64,000 nucleotides of DNA. It comes from JAJKJG01 sp036389455. GTDB lineage: Bacteria > Pseudomonadota > Alphaproteobacteria > Rhizobiales > Beijerinckiaceae. Position 1 is the stretch's first letter. Each line of letters opens with the position of its first letter. The position numbers were made by a program, and so were the translations under genes. The notes beneath the pieces are model-generated. The model was not told where the DNA came from. It saw only the letters and a list, made by a program, of their open reading frames with translations, and did no database searches. The stretch is from NCBI GenBank assembly GCA_036389455.1, contig DASVPW010000003.1, forward strand, positions 1 to 64,000, written 5' to 3'. Shown here piece by piece: positions 33,735 to 42,456 of this stretch.

Positions 33735-34886
33735 ATGATCAGGGGCAGAATGGGGGCGCTCGCGGCATTGGCTGCCGCGGGTCTCATGGCGATGAGCTTG
33801 GGCGCGGCCGAGGCGGCGCCGCGCCAGTCCGGCAAGGCGCACGGGGCGCAAGCAGCCTCGGCCGACGCGACCGGGTCGATCCGGCAGCAGGGCGAGCGGC
33901 TCAACCAGAACACCGTCGCGATCGTCTCGGGCAATCCCAACGGGACCTATCTCCAGGTCGCCTACGACCTGTCGGCGGTGCTCGACGACGCCGACCGCCT
34001 GCGCGTGCTGCCGGTCGTCGGCAAGGGCGGAGCGCAGAACATCCGCGACGTGCTGTTCCTGAAAGGCGTCGACATGGGCATCGCCCAGTCGACGGACCTC
34101 ACTCGCCTCAAGCGCGAGCTGCCCGGCGAGGCGGGGAAGCTTGTCTACCTCACCAAGCTCTACAATGAGGAAGTCCACGTCCTCGCCCGCGGCGAGATCA
34201 GGACCCTGAAGGACCTCGAGGGCAAGGCGGTCAACTTCAGCGACATCGGCGGCGGCACCCAGTTCGTCGCCCGCGAGCTGTTCGAGAAGAGCGGCGTCAA
34301 CGTCCGCGAGGTCAACATGGGCCAGGCGGACGCCATCGAGAAGATGCGCAACGGCGAGGTCTCGGCGACCGTGTTCGTCGCCGGCAAGCCCGGCACCGCC
34401 TTCGCCAAGGCGCCGCGGGACATCGGGCTGCACTTCCTGCCCGTCCGCTACGGCGCGGAGTTCGAGGAGAGCTACTATCCGGCGGCGCTCGAGGCGGCCG
34501 ACTATCCGGGCCTGATCGGGCCGGGCGAGCGGGTCGAGACGATCGCGGTCGGGGCGGTCCTGATCGCCTTCAACTGGCCGGCGAAGACCGACCGCTACCG
34601 CCGGCTTGAGACCTTCGTCGAGGCGTTCTTCTCGAAGTTCGACGGTTTCCAGGCGGCGCCGCGCCATCCGAAGTGGCGCGAGGTCAATCTTGCGACCGAC
34701 GTGCCCGGCTGGCGCCGCTTCGAGCCGGCTCGCCGGTGGCTCGCCGAGCGCTCGGCGGCGCCATCCGGCGACGAGGCCGCGCTCAAGTCCGAGTTCGACC
34801 GCTTCGCGGCGGGGAAGAACCTTTCGGCCGAGGCCCGCGAGCGGATGTTCGAGGAGTTCCTGCGCTGGCGGGAGAAGGGCCGATGA
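33735..34886 (+). CDS. TAXI-family TRAP-type solute-binding protein
   Basis: A 383-residue periplasmic binding protein. The signal peptide MIRGRMGALAALAAAGLMAMSLGAAEAA precedes a TAXI fold, with GNPNGTYLQVAYDLSAVL near residue 65, DVLFLKGVDMGIAQSTDL, EVHVLARGEIRTLKDLEGK and NFSDIGGGTQFVARELFEK. TAXI proteins normally feed a TRAP membrane component, but no DctM/DctQ-type permease lies nearby, so it may act as a sensor or serve a distant permease. The ATG at 33735 is the one giving a signal peptide. The stop overlaps the next gene (ATGA). Confidence 0.86.
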   Translation: MIRGRMGALAALAAAGLMAMSLGAAEAAPRQSGKAHGAQAASADATGSIRQQGERLNQNTVAIVSGNPNGTYLQVAYDLSAVLDDADRLRVLPVVGKGGAQNIRDVLFLKGVDMGIAQSTDLTRLKRELPGEAGKLVYLTKLYNEEVHVLARGEIRTLKDLEGKAVNFSDIGGGTQFVARELFEKSGVNVREVNMGQADAIEKMRNGEVSATVFVAGKPGTAFAKAPRDIGLHFLPVRYGAEFEESYYPAALEAADYPGLIGPGERVETIAVGAVLIAFNWPAKTDRYRRLETFVEAFFSKFDGFQAAPRHPKWREVNLATDVPGWRRFEPARRWLAERSAAPSGDEAALKSEFDRFAAGKNLSAEARERMFEEFLRWREKGR

Positions 34887-35746
34887 GCGCGCTCATGCCG
34901 CGCCGGGGCCAGAGGCTCGCCTACGAGCGGGACGACGGTTCTGCTCCGCTCCGCCGGTTCGGCGGGAAGCGCTCCAAGGCGAGGACGGCCGTGAACGCGG
35001 TGCTCCTTGCCGGCCTGCTCGCCGCGAGCGGCGGCGGCGCCTTCCTCGGAGCACACTATTTCCTGGCCGCGGGCGACGCCGGCGCGAAGCGGCTGTCCGA
35101 GCCCAAGGCGGCGGCGCTTCCGCTGCCTTCCGCCGAGAAGGCAGGGCCCGTGACGGCGGAGCCGGCCGTCGCAGCGGTGCCGATCGAGTCCGCCGCGGCG
35201 GGGGCGAACGATAAGGCCGGTGCCGAGCCGGCCGGCGATCCCATGCAGACCTCCGCGACCGTGCCGCCCAAGGCCGTAGCGCCTGTGACGGCAGCGGTTG
35301 CGGCTCCGGTCACGCCCACGCCGGCTTCGGTCGCGCCTGCGCCGACTCCGGCCCAGGCTCCGGCCGCGCCCGCGCCGCTCGCCGCATCGCCGGCCGTGTC
35401 GGCGCAGGGAATCGTCCAGGAGGCGGTGCAGGCGATCCGCGAAGCACCGCGCGAGGCCGTCTCGACGCTCGCGATCCCGCGGGACGAGGTCGAGGCCTAT
35501 CTCGCCAAGGGCGAGCGCATGCTGAAAGCCGGCGACGTCGCCGCGGCGCGGCTGTTCTTCGGCCGTGCGGCCGAGGCGGGCGAGAGCCGCGGGGCGCTCG
35601 CCATGGCGCGCACCTACGACCCGGAGGTCCTGCGCAGGCTTCCGGTCTACGGCATGCAGCCGAACCCGGCCGAGGCGGCGCGCTGGTACGCCAAGGCGAA
35701 GGACCTCGGGGCGGCGGACTTGGGGGCTACGGCCGCGGCGCGGTAG
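34883..35746 (+). CDS. Membrane-anchored Ala/Pro-rich protein with C-terminal Sel1-like segment
   Basis: A 287-residue protein of unknown function. There is a basic cytoplasmic N-terminus, one membrane helix (VNAVLLAGLLAASGGGAFLGAHYFLA, residues ~37-62) and a long low-complexity Ala/Pro/Val linker (about residues 85-195). The C-terminal helical repeat has IPRDEVEAYLAKGERMLKAGDVAAARLFFGRAAEAGESRGAL and AEAARWYAKAKDLG, in Sel1/TPR style. Its ATG overlaps the TAXI stop, so both proteins are made in fixed ratio and may form a periplasmic sensing pair. The convergent gene at 36623 overlaps its 3' end. Confidence 0.76.
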   Translation: MSALMPRRGQRLAYERDDGSAPLRRFGGKRSKARTAVNAVLLAGLLAASGGGAFLGAHYFLAAGDAGAKRLSEPKAAALPLPSAEKAGPVTAEPAVAAVPIESAAAGANDKAGAEPAGDPMQTSATVPPKAVAPVTAAVAAPVTPTPASVAPAPTPAQAPAAPAPLAASPAVSAQGIVQEAVQAIREAPREAVSTLAIPRDEVEAYLAKGERMLKAGDVAAARLFFGRAAEAGESRGALAMARTYDPEVLRRLPVYGMQPNPAEAARWYAKAKDLGAADLGATAAAR

Positions 35747-36623
35747 CCGGGGCGGCTTCCTTCTTCGCCAGGATTTCCACGTCCCGGTCGAGCCCGCTCT
35801 CGACCTTGAACTCGCGGGTGTAGACCTGCCCTTCGTGGCGGGCGATGAGGACGTAGTCGCCTTCCGCGAGGGTCAGCGACGGGAAGGCGCCGATCGCCTC
35901 GCGGATCACGTCGCCGCCGGGGGTCAGCACGCTGAAGGCCGTGCCGGCGAAGGCCTCGCCGCCGGCCGCGCCGACGAGCGTCAGGGTCACGGTCGCGGCG
36001 CGGTGGTTGAGCGTCGCCTCGGTGATCCGGCCGCTGTCCACCTTCAGGTCGGCGCGCATGATCGCGTTCGATTCCCCGAAGGTCGAGACCACGTGGTAGG
36101 TGCCCTCGGGCAGGCGGATGAGCTCGCGCGCCTTGGCGTTCGCGGTCACGAGCCGCCCCTCGGAGTTGTTGCCGACCGGCACGAAAACCGAGAACGCCAG
36201 GCGGTTCGCCGGGATCGGGGTGTCGCCGATGGCGCCCGCGAGCTGGAGCGCGCCGGCGCTGACGGTGAGCCGGTCGACGAGGGGCGCGGCCGCGACGGTG
36301 AGGCGCTTCGAGGCGCCGGCGAAGCCGTAGGCGACGTGGACGATATAGGCGCCGGGCTTGAGCGCGATCGCCGGGTTCGCAGTCGTGGACTTCGCGACCG
36401 GCGCAAGCTGCGTCACGTCGGGCCGGTCCTCGTAGATGCGCCAAGTGAGCCCGGAGCGGATCGGCTTCTGCTCGCCCGCGAAGACGGCGCTCAGCGTGAG
36501 CGTCGTCGTCTTCTCCGGCGCGAGCGAAGGCGCCGGCGCGTTCCCGAGCGACGGCACCGCAGGCGTCTGGGCGGACGCCGCGGCGGCGCAGAGCGCAAAG
36601 GCGAGGGCGAGAGGGAGTCTCAT
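35727..36623 (-). CDS. Exported protein with repeated beta-sandwich segments
   Basis: A 298-residue exported protein. The signal peptide MRLPLALAFALCAAAASAQ is followed by about three repeats of a beta-rich unit of roughly 90 residues. Each contains a core such as LKPGAYIVHVAYGF, LPEGTYHVVSTFGESN or LAEGDYVLIARHEGQ, which recall carboxypeptidase-regulatory/PEGA-like or SpaA-like folds. Pattern: charged strand, then Leu-x-x-Gly-x-Tyr. It probably sits in the periplasm or at the envelope. The ATG at 36623 is chosen for the signal peptide. Function is unknown. Confidence 0.74.
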   Translation of the reverse strand: MRLPLALAFALCAAAASAQTPAVPSLGNAPAPSLAPEKTTTLTLSAVFAGEQKPIRSGLTWRIYEDRPDVTQLAPVAKSTTANPAIALKPGAYIVHVAYGFAGASKRLTVAAAPLVDRLTVSAGALQLAGAIGDTPIPANRLAFSVFVPVGNNSEGRLVTANAKARELIRLPEGTYHVVSTFGESNAIMRADLKVDSGRITEATLNHRAATVTLTLVGAAGGEAFAGTAFSVLTPGGDVIREAIGAFPSLTLAEGDYVLIARHEGQVYTREFKVESGLDRDVEILAKKEAAPATAPRP

Positions 36624-36730
36624 GACGCCGAGACCGGGCGTCATCTCGATGGCAAAACTATGAACGCCGTCGGGAGATAGCGAAGGATCGCGCCTTCAGG
36701 ATGAGGAGCTGGGAGGGTGCCTCTGTGGCG

Positions 36731-39169
36731 CTACCGCACTGCGGTCTCGCTCTCGTCCTCGCCGCGGCTCACGAGCTCGCTCGCGGCGGCGACGAGGTTG
36801 TCCATGGAGAGGGGGCGGAAGCGGAACGCGACCGTGTGGCGGCCGGGGCCGACCTCGACGCCGCGGAACAGGAGGTTCGTGCGCAGGATCGGGCGGCGCT
36901 CGCCGTCGACGGTCGCCTCCCAGCCCGGATAGAAGATGTCGTGCAGGACGACGACGCCGTTGCGGTCGGTCTCGACCGTGAGCTCCACCTCGTTGCGGCG
37001 ATAGCCGGTGATCCTGACCGACCCGTTCGCCGGGTCGGGCTCGACGGCGCCATCGCGCAGGCCGTAGTCGCCCTTGACGGCGTCGAGGCTCGCCTCGTCG
37101 ACGAGGGCCTCGTTCGGGCGGTCGAAATCCGGCAGCTCCGCCTGCTGGAGCACGCTCTCGGAATCGACCGGCACGAGGTGCGTCGCGAGGTAGGCGCGGG
37201 GCGTGCCGGGGTTGAGCCGGTACACCCACATGGCGCCGGAGCCGTAGAGCAGCTTCGGACCGACAAGCCGCGGGAAGTGTCGCGGCAGGCGCTCGATCGG
37301 CCGGTCGAGGACGAGGTACTCGAGGCCGAGGAGGCTCGCCAAGCGGCACTTGTAGCCGCGGAAGGTGCCGGGGAAGGTGCGGAGATTCGGATCGACGGCG
37401 TTCTCGCCGGGGCCCACCGCCTTCTCGTAGTCGGCGAGCCTGAGCGGGTTGTAGCCGATGGTGTCCTCGAGGCCGAGCACCATGGAGGCGTTCTGCCAGG
37501 CGCCGCCGAGGCCGAGGATCTCGACCCGGGGGCGCTCGCCCTTGGCGTTGCGCTCGGCGAGCTCCTTCTTCAGGACCTGCAGGCCCTGGAGCTGCTCGGG
37601 CGGAAGCTCGCGGAAGACGGCGTAGCGCTCGGCGGGCTCGGCGTTGAGCGCCGAGGCGGCGTTGCGCCACAGAAGCTCGCCCGCCGTGAAGGCGACGAGG
37701 AGCGAGGCGAGCGCCGCGCGCCGGGCTGGCGTGCCGGCCTTCACGGCAAGCGTCGCGGCGAGCGCCGCGACGGCGGCGGCGAGAGCCATATCGCGAAGGG
37801 CATCGAAGGTGTGGCCGCCCCGCAGGGCGAAGCCGAGGGCGCTAGCGACGGCCGCGATCACCAGGAGGACGGCAAGGCCGGCGAGCGCGGCGTTCGCCGG
37901 CCGGCGGAAGCTCGCAAGCTTCGGCGCGCCCTCCCGGAGCCAGCGGTGCACGAGATAGCCGCCCGCGAAGGCGAGGGCGAAGTTGATGAGGAACGTCGCG
38001 TCGGCCGGACGGCGGTAGAGGGCGACGCCGGGGAGGTGGTCGAAGACGAGGCCGAAGACCGGCGTGTAGCGCCCGAGCGCGTAGAGCACGGCCGCTGCCC
38101 CGACGATCAGGAAGAACCGGAATTCCTTGGCGAGGAGACGACCGCCCGCAACGCCATGCCAGACCAGAAGCAGGGCCGGGATCGTGCCGGCGAAGAGATA
38201 GTTCGTGGCCCGGTCGGTCCAGGTGCCGGCGTCGAGGCTCTGGAAGTCGGGGCCCCAGTAGTCGTAGGTCGTGCGCAGCGACCCGAAGACATCGCTGAAC
38301 AGCACGGTCGCGAGGCTCGACGGCGGCAGCGAGCCCATGGCGGCGACCCCGAAGCCAAACCCCGGCCGGGTCGAGGTCGCGAGGAGCTGCATGGTCAGGA
38401 TGATCGGCACGGCGAGCAGCGCCCCGCCGACGGCGCCTGCCGTGGCGAGCACGCCGAGGCGGGTGCGCACGAAGGCGAGCCGGTCTTGCGCCGTCCAGGT
38501 GCGCCAGACGACGAAGCCGAAGAGGGTGAGAGCGCACAGGAAGGCGACCTGGTCGCGCCCGACCGTCATGACGGCGGCAACCGTCGCGAAGAGCACGGCG
38601 AAGCCGTAGGAGCGCCGGTCGAGGGCCTCCTCCAGGAGCCAGAGCGCCAGGGGAAAGAAGCCGTAGCTGAAGATCATGCCGGTGTGCTGGAGCCGCGCCG
38701 AGGCGGAGCCGCCGAGCATGAACACCATCGCGGCGACGACGGCGCCGGCCGGGGCCCAGCCGCGGCGGCGGAACAGCATCAGCACGCCGAACGCGCCCGG
38801 CAGGAAGTGCGCGAACACGACGGCGTCGAAGAGCTGCATCGACGGCGAGGGCACCGCCCAGGCGAACAGCAGCATGGTCGGCGTAAAAAGCAGCGACTGC
38901 GGATCGGCGACCGATGGGTGGCCACTGAAATGATAGGGATTCCAGAGCGGTAGCTCGCCATGCTCGAGCGCCGTGCCAAGATAGCGGAGCATCGGATAGA
39001 AGTGGTTCTTCGAATCCCACGGCACGACCGCGCCCATGATCGGCCACAGCGCCATGGCGGCGGCCGAGAACAGGAGCACGACCGCCATCGAGACGAGCGT
39101 CTCGCGGCGGGTCCATACGCATTCGGCGCGCCCGCCTGGAACGGGGGCGTCCTTGGATACCGTGATCAT
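36731..39169 (-). CDS. YfhO-like multi-spanning membrane protein
   Basis: An 812-residue membrane protein with about 12 helices in the first 480 residues and a periplasmic C-terminal domain, as in the YfhO/GT-C-like family. The family-type motif near the N-terminus is PWDSKNHFYPMLRYLGTALEHGELPLWNPYHFSG-like (residues ~50-80, containing the Asp of GT-C enzymes), followed by FADPQSL-like VADPQSLLFTP. The C-terminus contains HDIFYPGWEATVDGERRPI. These proteins are linked to glycosylation or lipid-linked sugar transfer. The ATG is at 39169. The substrate is unknown, and the enzyme assignment is an inference from the fold. Confidence 0.82.
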   Translation of the reverse strand: MITVSKDAPVPGGRAECVWTRRETLVSMAVVLLFSAAAMALWPIMGAVVPWDSKNHFYPMLRYLGTALEHGELPLWNPYHFSGHPSVADPQSLLFTPTMLLFAWAVPSPSMQLFDAVVFAHFLPGAFGVLMLFRRRGWAPAGAVVAAMVFMLGGSASARLQHTGMIFSYGFFPLALWLLEEALDRRSYGFAVLFATVAAVMTVGRDQVAFLCALTLFGFVVWRTWTAQDRLAFVRTRLGVLATAGAVGGALLAVPIILTMQLLATSTRPGFGFGVAAMGSLPPSSLATVLFSDVFGSLRTTYDYWGPDFQSLDAGTWTDRATNYLFAGTIPALLLVWHGVAGGRLLAKEFRFFLIVGAAAVLYALGRYTPVFGLVFDHLPGVALYRRPADATFLINFALAFAGGYLVHRWLREGAPKLASFRRPANAALAGLAVLLVIAAVASALGFALRGGHTFDALRDMALAAAVAALAATLAVKAGTPARRAALASLLVAFTAGELLWRNAASALNAEPAERYAVFRELPPEQLQGLQVLKKELAERNAKGERPRVEILGLGGAWQNASMVLGLEDTIGYNPLRLADYEKAVGPGENAVDPNLRTFPGTFRGYKCRLASLLGLEYLVLDRPIERLPRHFPRLVGPKLLYGSGAMWVYRLNPGTPRAYLATHLVPVDSESVLQQAELPDFDRPNEALVDEASLDAVKGDYGLRDGAVEPDPANGSVRITGYRRNEVELTVETDRNGVVVLHDIFYPGWEATVDGERRPILRTNLLFRGVEVGPGRHTVAFRFRPLSMDNLVAAASELVSRGEDESETAVR

Positions 39170-39334
39170 GGTGCGGCTTTAACGCTTCCTTCGGCCGCTC
39201 TTGAAGGCGGCCCGTCCTCCCGACGACCCTTCGGCTTGTCTTTGGCCTTGAGAAAGGCGAGACCGTGGCCGCTGCCGGCTCGGCGCCCGCCTTCTCTAGC
39301 TTGGCTCTTATCGCCGATATCCCATGAAGCGCAC

Positions 39335-39898
39335 ATGAACGAAACCATCGCCCTTTTGCGGAAGCGCCGCTCGGTCGCGCCTCACCTTCTCATGGAGCCC
39401 GGCCCGACGGCGGAGGAGATCGAGACTCTATTGACGATCGCGTCCCGGGTCCCGGACCACGGCCGGCTCACGCCGTGGCGCTTCATCGTCATCGGCCGGG
39501 AAGCGGGGCGGCGGATCGGAGAGACGATCGCGGCGGCGTTCCAGGCCGACAATCCGGGCGCCAGCCCGGAGACGGTGGAGTTCGAGAAGAACCGCCTCGC
39601 CCGCGCGCCCCTCGTCGTCGGGGTGGTGTCCCGGGCCGCCCCGCACGTGAAGATCCCCGACTGGGAGCAGGTGATGTCGGCCGGCGCCGCCGCCATGACC
39701 CTCGTCATCGCCGCGAACGCGATGGGCTTCGCCACCTCGTGGATCACCGAGTGGTACGCCTTCGACCGGCGCGTCCTCGACGTCCTCGGCCTCGACCCTG
39801 CCGAGCGCATGGCCGGCTTCGTCCACATCGGGCGGGCGAAGGAGCCCTCCGTCGAGCGGCCCCGCCCGGCGCTCGCGGACGTGGTGACGCGGCTCTGA
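39335..39898 (+). CDS. Nitroreductase family protein
   Basis: A 187-residue FMN-dependent nitroreductase-fold protein of the short (YdjA-like) class. Features: LLRKRRSVAPHLL at the start (phosphate-contact arginines), RVPDHGRLTPWRFIVI, EKNRLARAPLVVGVVS, then GAAAMTLVIAANAMGFATSWITEW and GFVHIGRAKE. Members reduce nitro groups or quinone-like substrates using NAD(P)H. The ATG at 39335 starts MNETIALLRK. It is 13 bp ahead of the flavin reductase gene and may work with it. Confidence 0.88.
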   Translation: MNETIALLRKRRSVAPHLLMEPGPTAEEIETLLTIASRVPDHGRLTPWRFIVIGREAGRRIGETIAAAFQADNPGASPETVEFEKNRLARAPLVVGVVSRAAPHVKIPDWEQVMSAGAAAMTLVIAANAMGFATSWITEWYAFDRRVLDVLGLDPAERMAGFVHIGRAKEPSVERPRPALADVVTRL

Positions 39899-39911
39899 GG
39901 GCCTCGAAAAG

Positions 39912-40544
39912 ATGTTCTACGAGCCGCCGAAGAACGACCACGGGCTGCCCTACAACCCGTTCAAGGCCCTCGTCGCCCCGCGCCCGATCGGCTGGGTCTC
40001 GACCATGAGCCTTGCCGGCGCCGTGAACCTCTCGCCCTACTCCTACTTCAACGCCTTCTCGGACCGCCCCGACATCGTCGGCTTCTCGTCCTCGGGCTAC
40101 AAGGACGCCCTCGCCTTCGCCGAGGAGGGTCGCGAGTTCGTCTGCAACCTCGCGACCTGGGATCTCCGCGACGCCATGAACCAGACCTCGGCGCCGCTGC
40201 CGCGGGGCGAGAGCGAGCTCGAGTTCGCGGGGCTCACGCCGGCGCCGTGCCGGATCGTGCGCCCGCCGCGGGTCGCGGAATCGCCCGTGGCGCTCGAGTG
40301 CAAGTGGCTGACGACCCTGCCGCTCAAGCCGCTCGAAGGCCCGGCGAAGTACCACCTCGTCATCGGCGAGGTGGTCGGCATCCACATCGACGACCGCTTC
40401 ATCGTGGACGGCATCGTCGACACCGCCGCCATGCGCCCGATCGCCCGCGGCGGCTATCGCGAATACTTCGTCGCGACGCCCGAGACCAAGTTCGCCCTCG
40501 CCCGCCCCCGGGGCGGCGGCGACCAGGGGCCTCCTGCGGGATAA
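39912..40544 (+). CDS. Flavin reductase-like (FMN-binding split barrel) protein
   Basis: A 210-residue protein of the flavin reductase-like domain family. It has the N-terminal motif FKALVAPRPIGWVSTMSL, NLSPYSYFNAFSDRPDIVGFSSSGYKD, FVCNLATWDLRDAMNQTS, and the strand KYHLVIGEVVGIHIDDRF. Such proteins supply reduced flavin or act directly as reductases. It is 13 bp downstream of the nitroreductase, so the two are likely co-expressed. The C-terminal 30 residues are Gly-rich and variable. Confidence 0.88.
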   Translation: MFYEPPKNDHGLPYNPFKALVAPRPIGWVSTMSLAGAVNLSPYSYFNAFSDRPDIVGFSSSGYKDALAFAEEGREFVCNLATWDLRDAMNQTSAPLPRGESELEFAGLTPAPCRIVRPPRVAESPVALECKWLTTLPLKPLEGPAKYHLVIGEVVGIHIDDRFIVDGIVDTAAMRPIARGGYREYFVATPETKFALARPRGGGDQGPPAG

Positions 40545-40623
40545 GAGACATGGCCCTCTTCTGCGGGAACAAGCCTCCCCGATGCTTGTTGCCTTGGCAG
40601 GCCCTTTCAACGGAGTGCCTCCC

Positions 40624-40920
40624 ATGAAGATCGTGCTTCCTTCCCTGGCCGCGGCCGCGCTCCTGGCCGCGCTTTCGACCTCCGCCTCCGCGCTTCCGAT
40701 CGGCCCGGTCCCGCTCGACACCCAGGCCGGGCTGGTCGATCAGGCCGGCTGGGCGCAGAGCTTCGAGCGCGGCGGCAAGCGCTTCCTGCGCACGACGAAG
40801 CGCCATGCGCCGAAGCGCGACGTGACCGCGACCGGCAACGTCGACCGCCCGGACCGCCCCCGCAACCAGGCCGGCTGGGGCCAGATGCCCGGCGGCCAGC
40901 GGCGCTACGGCGTGCGGTAG
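40624..40920 (+). CDS. Small exported basic protein
   Basis: A 98-residue exported protein. The signal peptide is MKIVLPSLAAAALLAALSTSASA. The mature 75 residues are basic and contain a near-repeat: DQAGWAQSFERGGKRFL and NQAGWGQMPGGQRRYGVR share an N/DQAGW core. I do not recognise a family. It stands alone between the flavin reductase and the convergent citE-like gene. Confidence 0.68.
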   Translation: MKIVLPSLAAAALLAALSTSASALPIGPVPLDTQAGLVDQAGWAQSFERGGKRFLRTTKRHAPKRDVTATGNVDRPDRPRNQAGWGQMPGGQRRYGVR

Positions 40921-40930
40921 GACGTCCATC

Positions 40931-40948
40931 TCTCCCCCGCTGGGGAGA
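40931..40948. repeat. Short palindrome, family A-like
   Basis: TCTCCCC (40931-40937) and GGGGAGA (40942-40948) flank a 4-nt loop. This is the minimal CTCTCCC/GGGGAGAG hairpin of the repeat family seen at 20792, 25112 and 55048. It lies between two convergent genes and probably serves as a terminator for both. Confidence 0.6.
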
Positions 40949-40956
40949 GGCCGCGC

Positions 40957-41826
40957 TCAGCGCTTTGCCCTTGCCAGCAGCCGCTCGGCCTGCCTCAGGT
41001 GAGGCCGGTCGATCATCTGACCCTCAATGCCGACGACGCCGGCGTCCGGGTTTTGGGCGAAGGCGTCGACCACCGTGCGGGCGTGGGCGAGCGCCGCGTC
41101 GGAGGGCGTGAAGGCCTCGTTGATGACCGCGACTTGCGCCGGGTGGATCGCCATCTTGGCGGAAAAGCCGTCGCGGCGGGCTTCCCGGCACTCGGCCGCG
41201 AGGCCGTCGAGGTCGCGGAAGTTCGTGTAGACGCTGTCGATGGCGTCGACCTCGGCGGCCGCGGCCGCGAAGAGGGTGAGGCTGCGGGCGATCCGGTATG
41301 GATCGGCGTAGAGCCCGTCGTCGCCGCGGTTCGCCTCCGCCCCGACGTCGGCGGCGAGATCCTCGCCGCCCCAGGCGACGCCGGCAAGCCGCCGGCTCGC
41401 CCCGGCAAGCGACCCGAGCGCGAACACGCCGCGCGCGTTCTCGGTCGCGATCGCCACGATTCGTGTCGCCCCGTCCTCGATCCCGTTCTCCGCCTCGCGC
41501 ACGGCGAGCTTCGCCGCGAGATGCGACACGTCCGGCCCGCCGACGGTCTTCGGCAGCATGATGCCGTCGGGGGCCGCGCGCATCACGGCGTCGAGGTCGG
41601 CGTCGGCGAGGCCCGTCGCGAGCGCGTTGACGCGCACGTAGAGGCGCGGGCGGGCAGGCTCCGCCCGGGCCGCGGCGAGGAACGCCGCCGCGGTCCCGCG
41701 CGCCGCCTCCTTCCCCGAGAGCGCGACCGAGTCCTCGAGATCGACGAGGAGAACGTCGGCGCCGGAGCCGATGCCCTTGTCGAGCTTCTTGGGGCTGTCG
41801 CCGGGGATGAACAGGAGCGAGCGCAT
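40957..41826 (-). CDS. CoA ester lyase (CitE/HpcH-HpaI family)
   Basis: A 289-residue beta-barrel lyase of the citrate lyase beta-like family, which cleaves or forms C-C bonds of acyl-CoA esters (malyl-, citramalyl- or beta-methylmalyl-CoA). Visible motifs: MRSLLFIPGDSPKKLDKG, the metal/acid site LLVDLEDSVAL, IMLPKTVGGPDVS, IATENARGVFALGSL and GGEDLAADVG with the C-terminal FSAKMAIHPAQVAVIN. The specific substrate is not decided. It is 5 bp downstream of a MaoC hydratase gene, so a hydration-cleavage pair acting on one CoA ester is likely. Confidence 0.88.
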   Translation of the reverse strand: MRSLLFIPGDSPKKLDKGIGSGADVLLVDLEDSVALSGKEAARGTAAAFLAAARAEPARPRLYVRVNALATGLADADLDAVMRAAPDGIMLPKTVGGPDVSHLAAKLAVREAENGIEDGATRIVAIATENARGVFALGSLAGASRRLAGVAWGGEDLAADVGAEANRGDDGLYADPYRIARSLTLFAAAAAEVDAIDSVYTNFRDLDGLAAECREARRDGFSAKMAIHPAQVAVINEAFTPSDAALAHARTVVDAFAQNPDAGVVGIEGQMIDRPHLRQAERLLARAKR

Positions 41827-41831
41827 AGTGC

Positions 41832-42323
41832 TCAGGCGCCCGGACGCTTCTTCATGAAAGCCTGGCGGCGGCATTCCGCGACGAGCGTGCCGTCCTGCTT
41901 GTAGGCCCGGTGGACGAAGTCGACGATGCCGGCGTCCGGCCGCGAGCGCGACTCGCGCTTCGCCGCGACCTCGGTCGTGACGCTCACCGTGTCGCCCTCG
42001 AACAGCGGCGCCGGGAACTTCACGTCGGTCATGCCGAGGTTGCCGATCGTCGTGCCGACCGTGGTGTCGTTGACCGAGATGCCGATCATCAGCCCGAGCG
42101 TGAACAGCGAGTTCATGAGCGGGCGGCCCCACTCGGTCTCGGTCGCGCAGAAGTGCGCGTCGATGTGGAGCGGCTGCGGGTTCAGCGTCATGTTCGAGAA
42201 CAGCATGTTGTCCATCTGCGTCACCGTCCGGGTCAGGCGGTGGCGCATGAGGTGGCCGACGGCGAAATCCTCGAAGTAGAGGCCGCCGCGCGGGTGCGGC
42301 GCGGGCGCTGGATCGGTCGTCAT
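41832..42323 (-). CDS. MaoC-family dehydratase/hydratase
   Basis: A 163-residue single hot-dog domain. It has the hydratase-2 pattern FEDFAVGHLMRHRLTRTVTQ, NMTLNPQPLHIDAHFCATETEW (the Asp/His catalytic region NPxPLHxD), GRPLMNSLFTLGLMIG and LGMTDVKFPAPLFEGDTVSV. Such proteins hydrate enoyl- or mesaconyl-type CoA esters. It starts at ATG 42323 after an upstream non-conserved extension. Together with the following lyase it suggests assimilation of a C4/C5 dicarboxyl-CoA, as in methylaspartate or ethylmalonyl-type routes (inference). Confidence 0.87.
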   Translation of the reverse strand: MTTDPAPAPHPRGGLYFEDFAVGHLMRHRLTRTVTQMDNMLFSNMTLNPQPLHIDAHFCATETEWGRPLMNSLFTLGLMIGISVNDTTVGTTIGNLGMTDVKFPAPLFEGDTVSVTTEVAAKRESRSRPDAGIVDFVHRAYKQDGTLVAECRRQAFMKKRPGA

Positions 42324-42456
42324 GCGGAGCTTCCGGCAGGGCGAGGGCAGGCGGCGGCGGCCGGCGAGGTCGGCCTTCAACCTTCCTTTACCATAACGGG
42401 GCCAGTCTCAAGGGCAGCATTCGCGGCCCGTCCGGCGCGATTCCTCTCCAAGACCG

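Noticed and set aside
36701..38953. 750-residue plus-strand frame opposite the YfhO-like gene
   Set aside because: Arg/Glu/Ala/Gly-rich antisense shadow; the minus frame shows transmembrane helices and family motifs.
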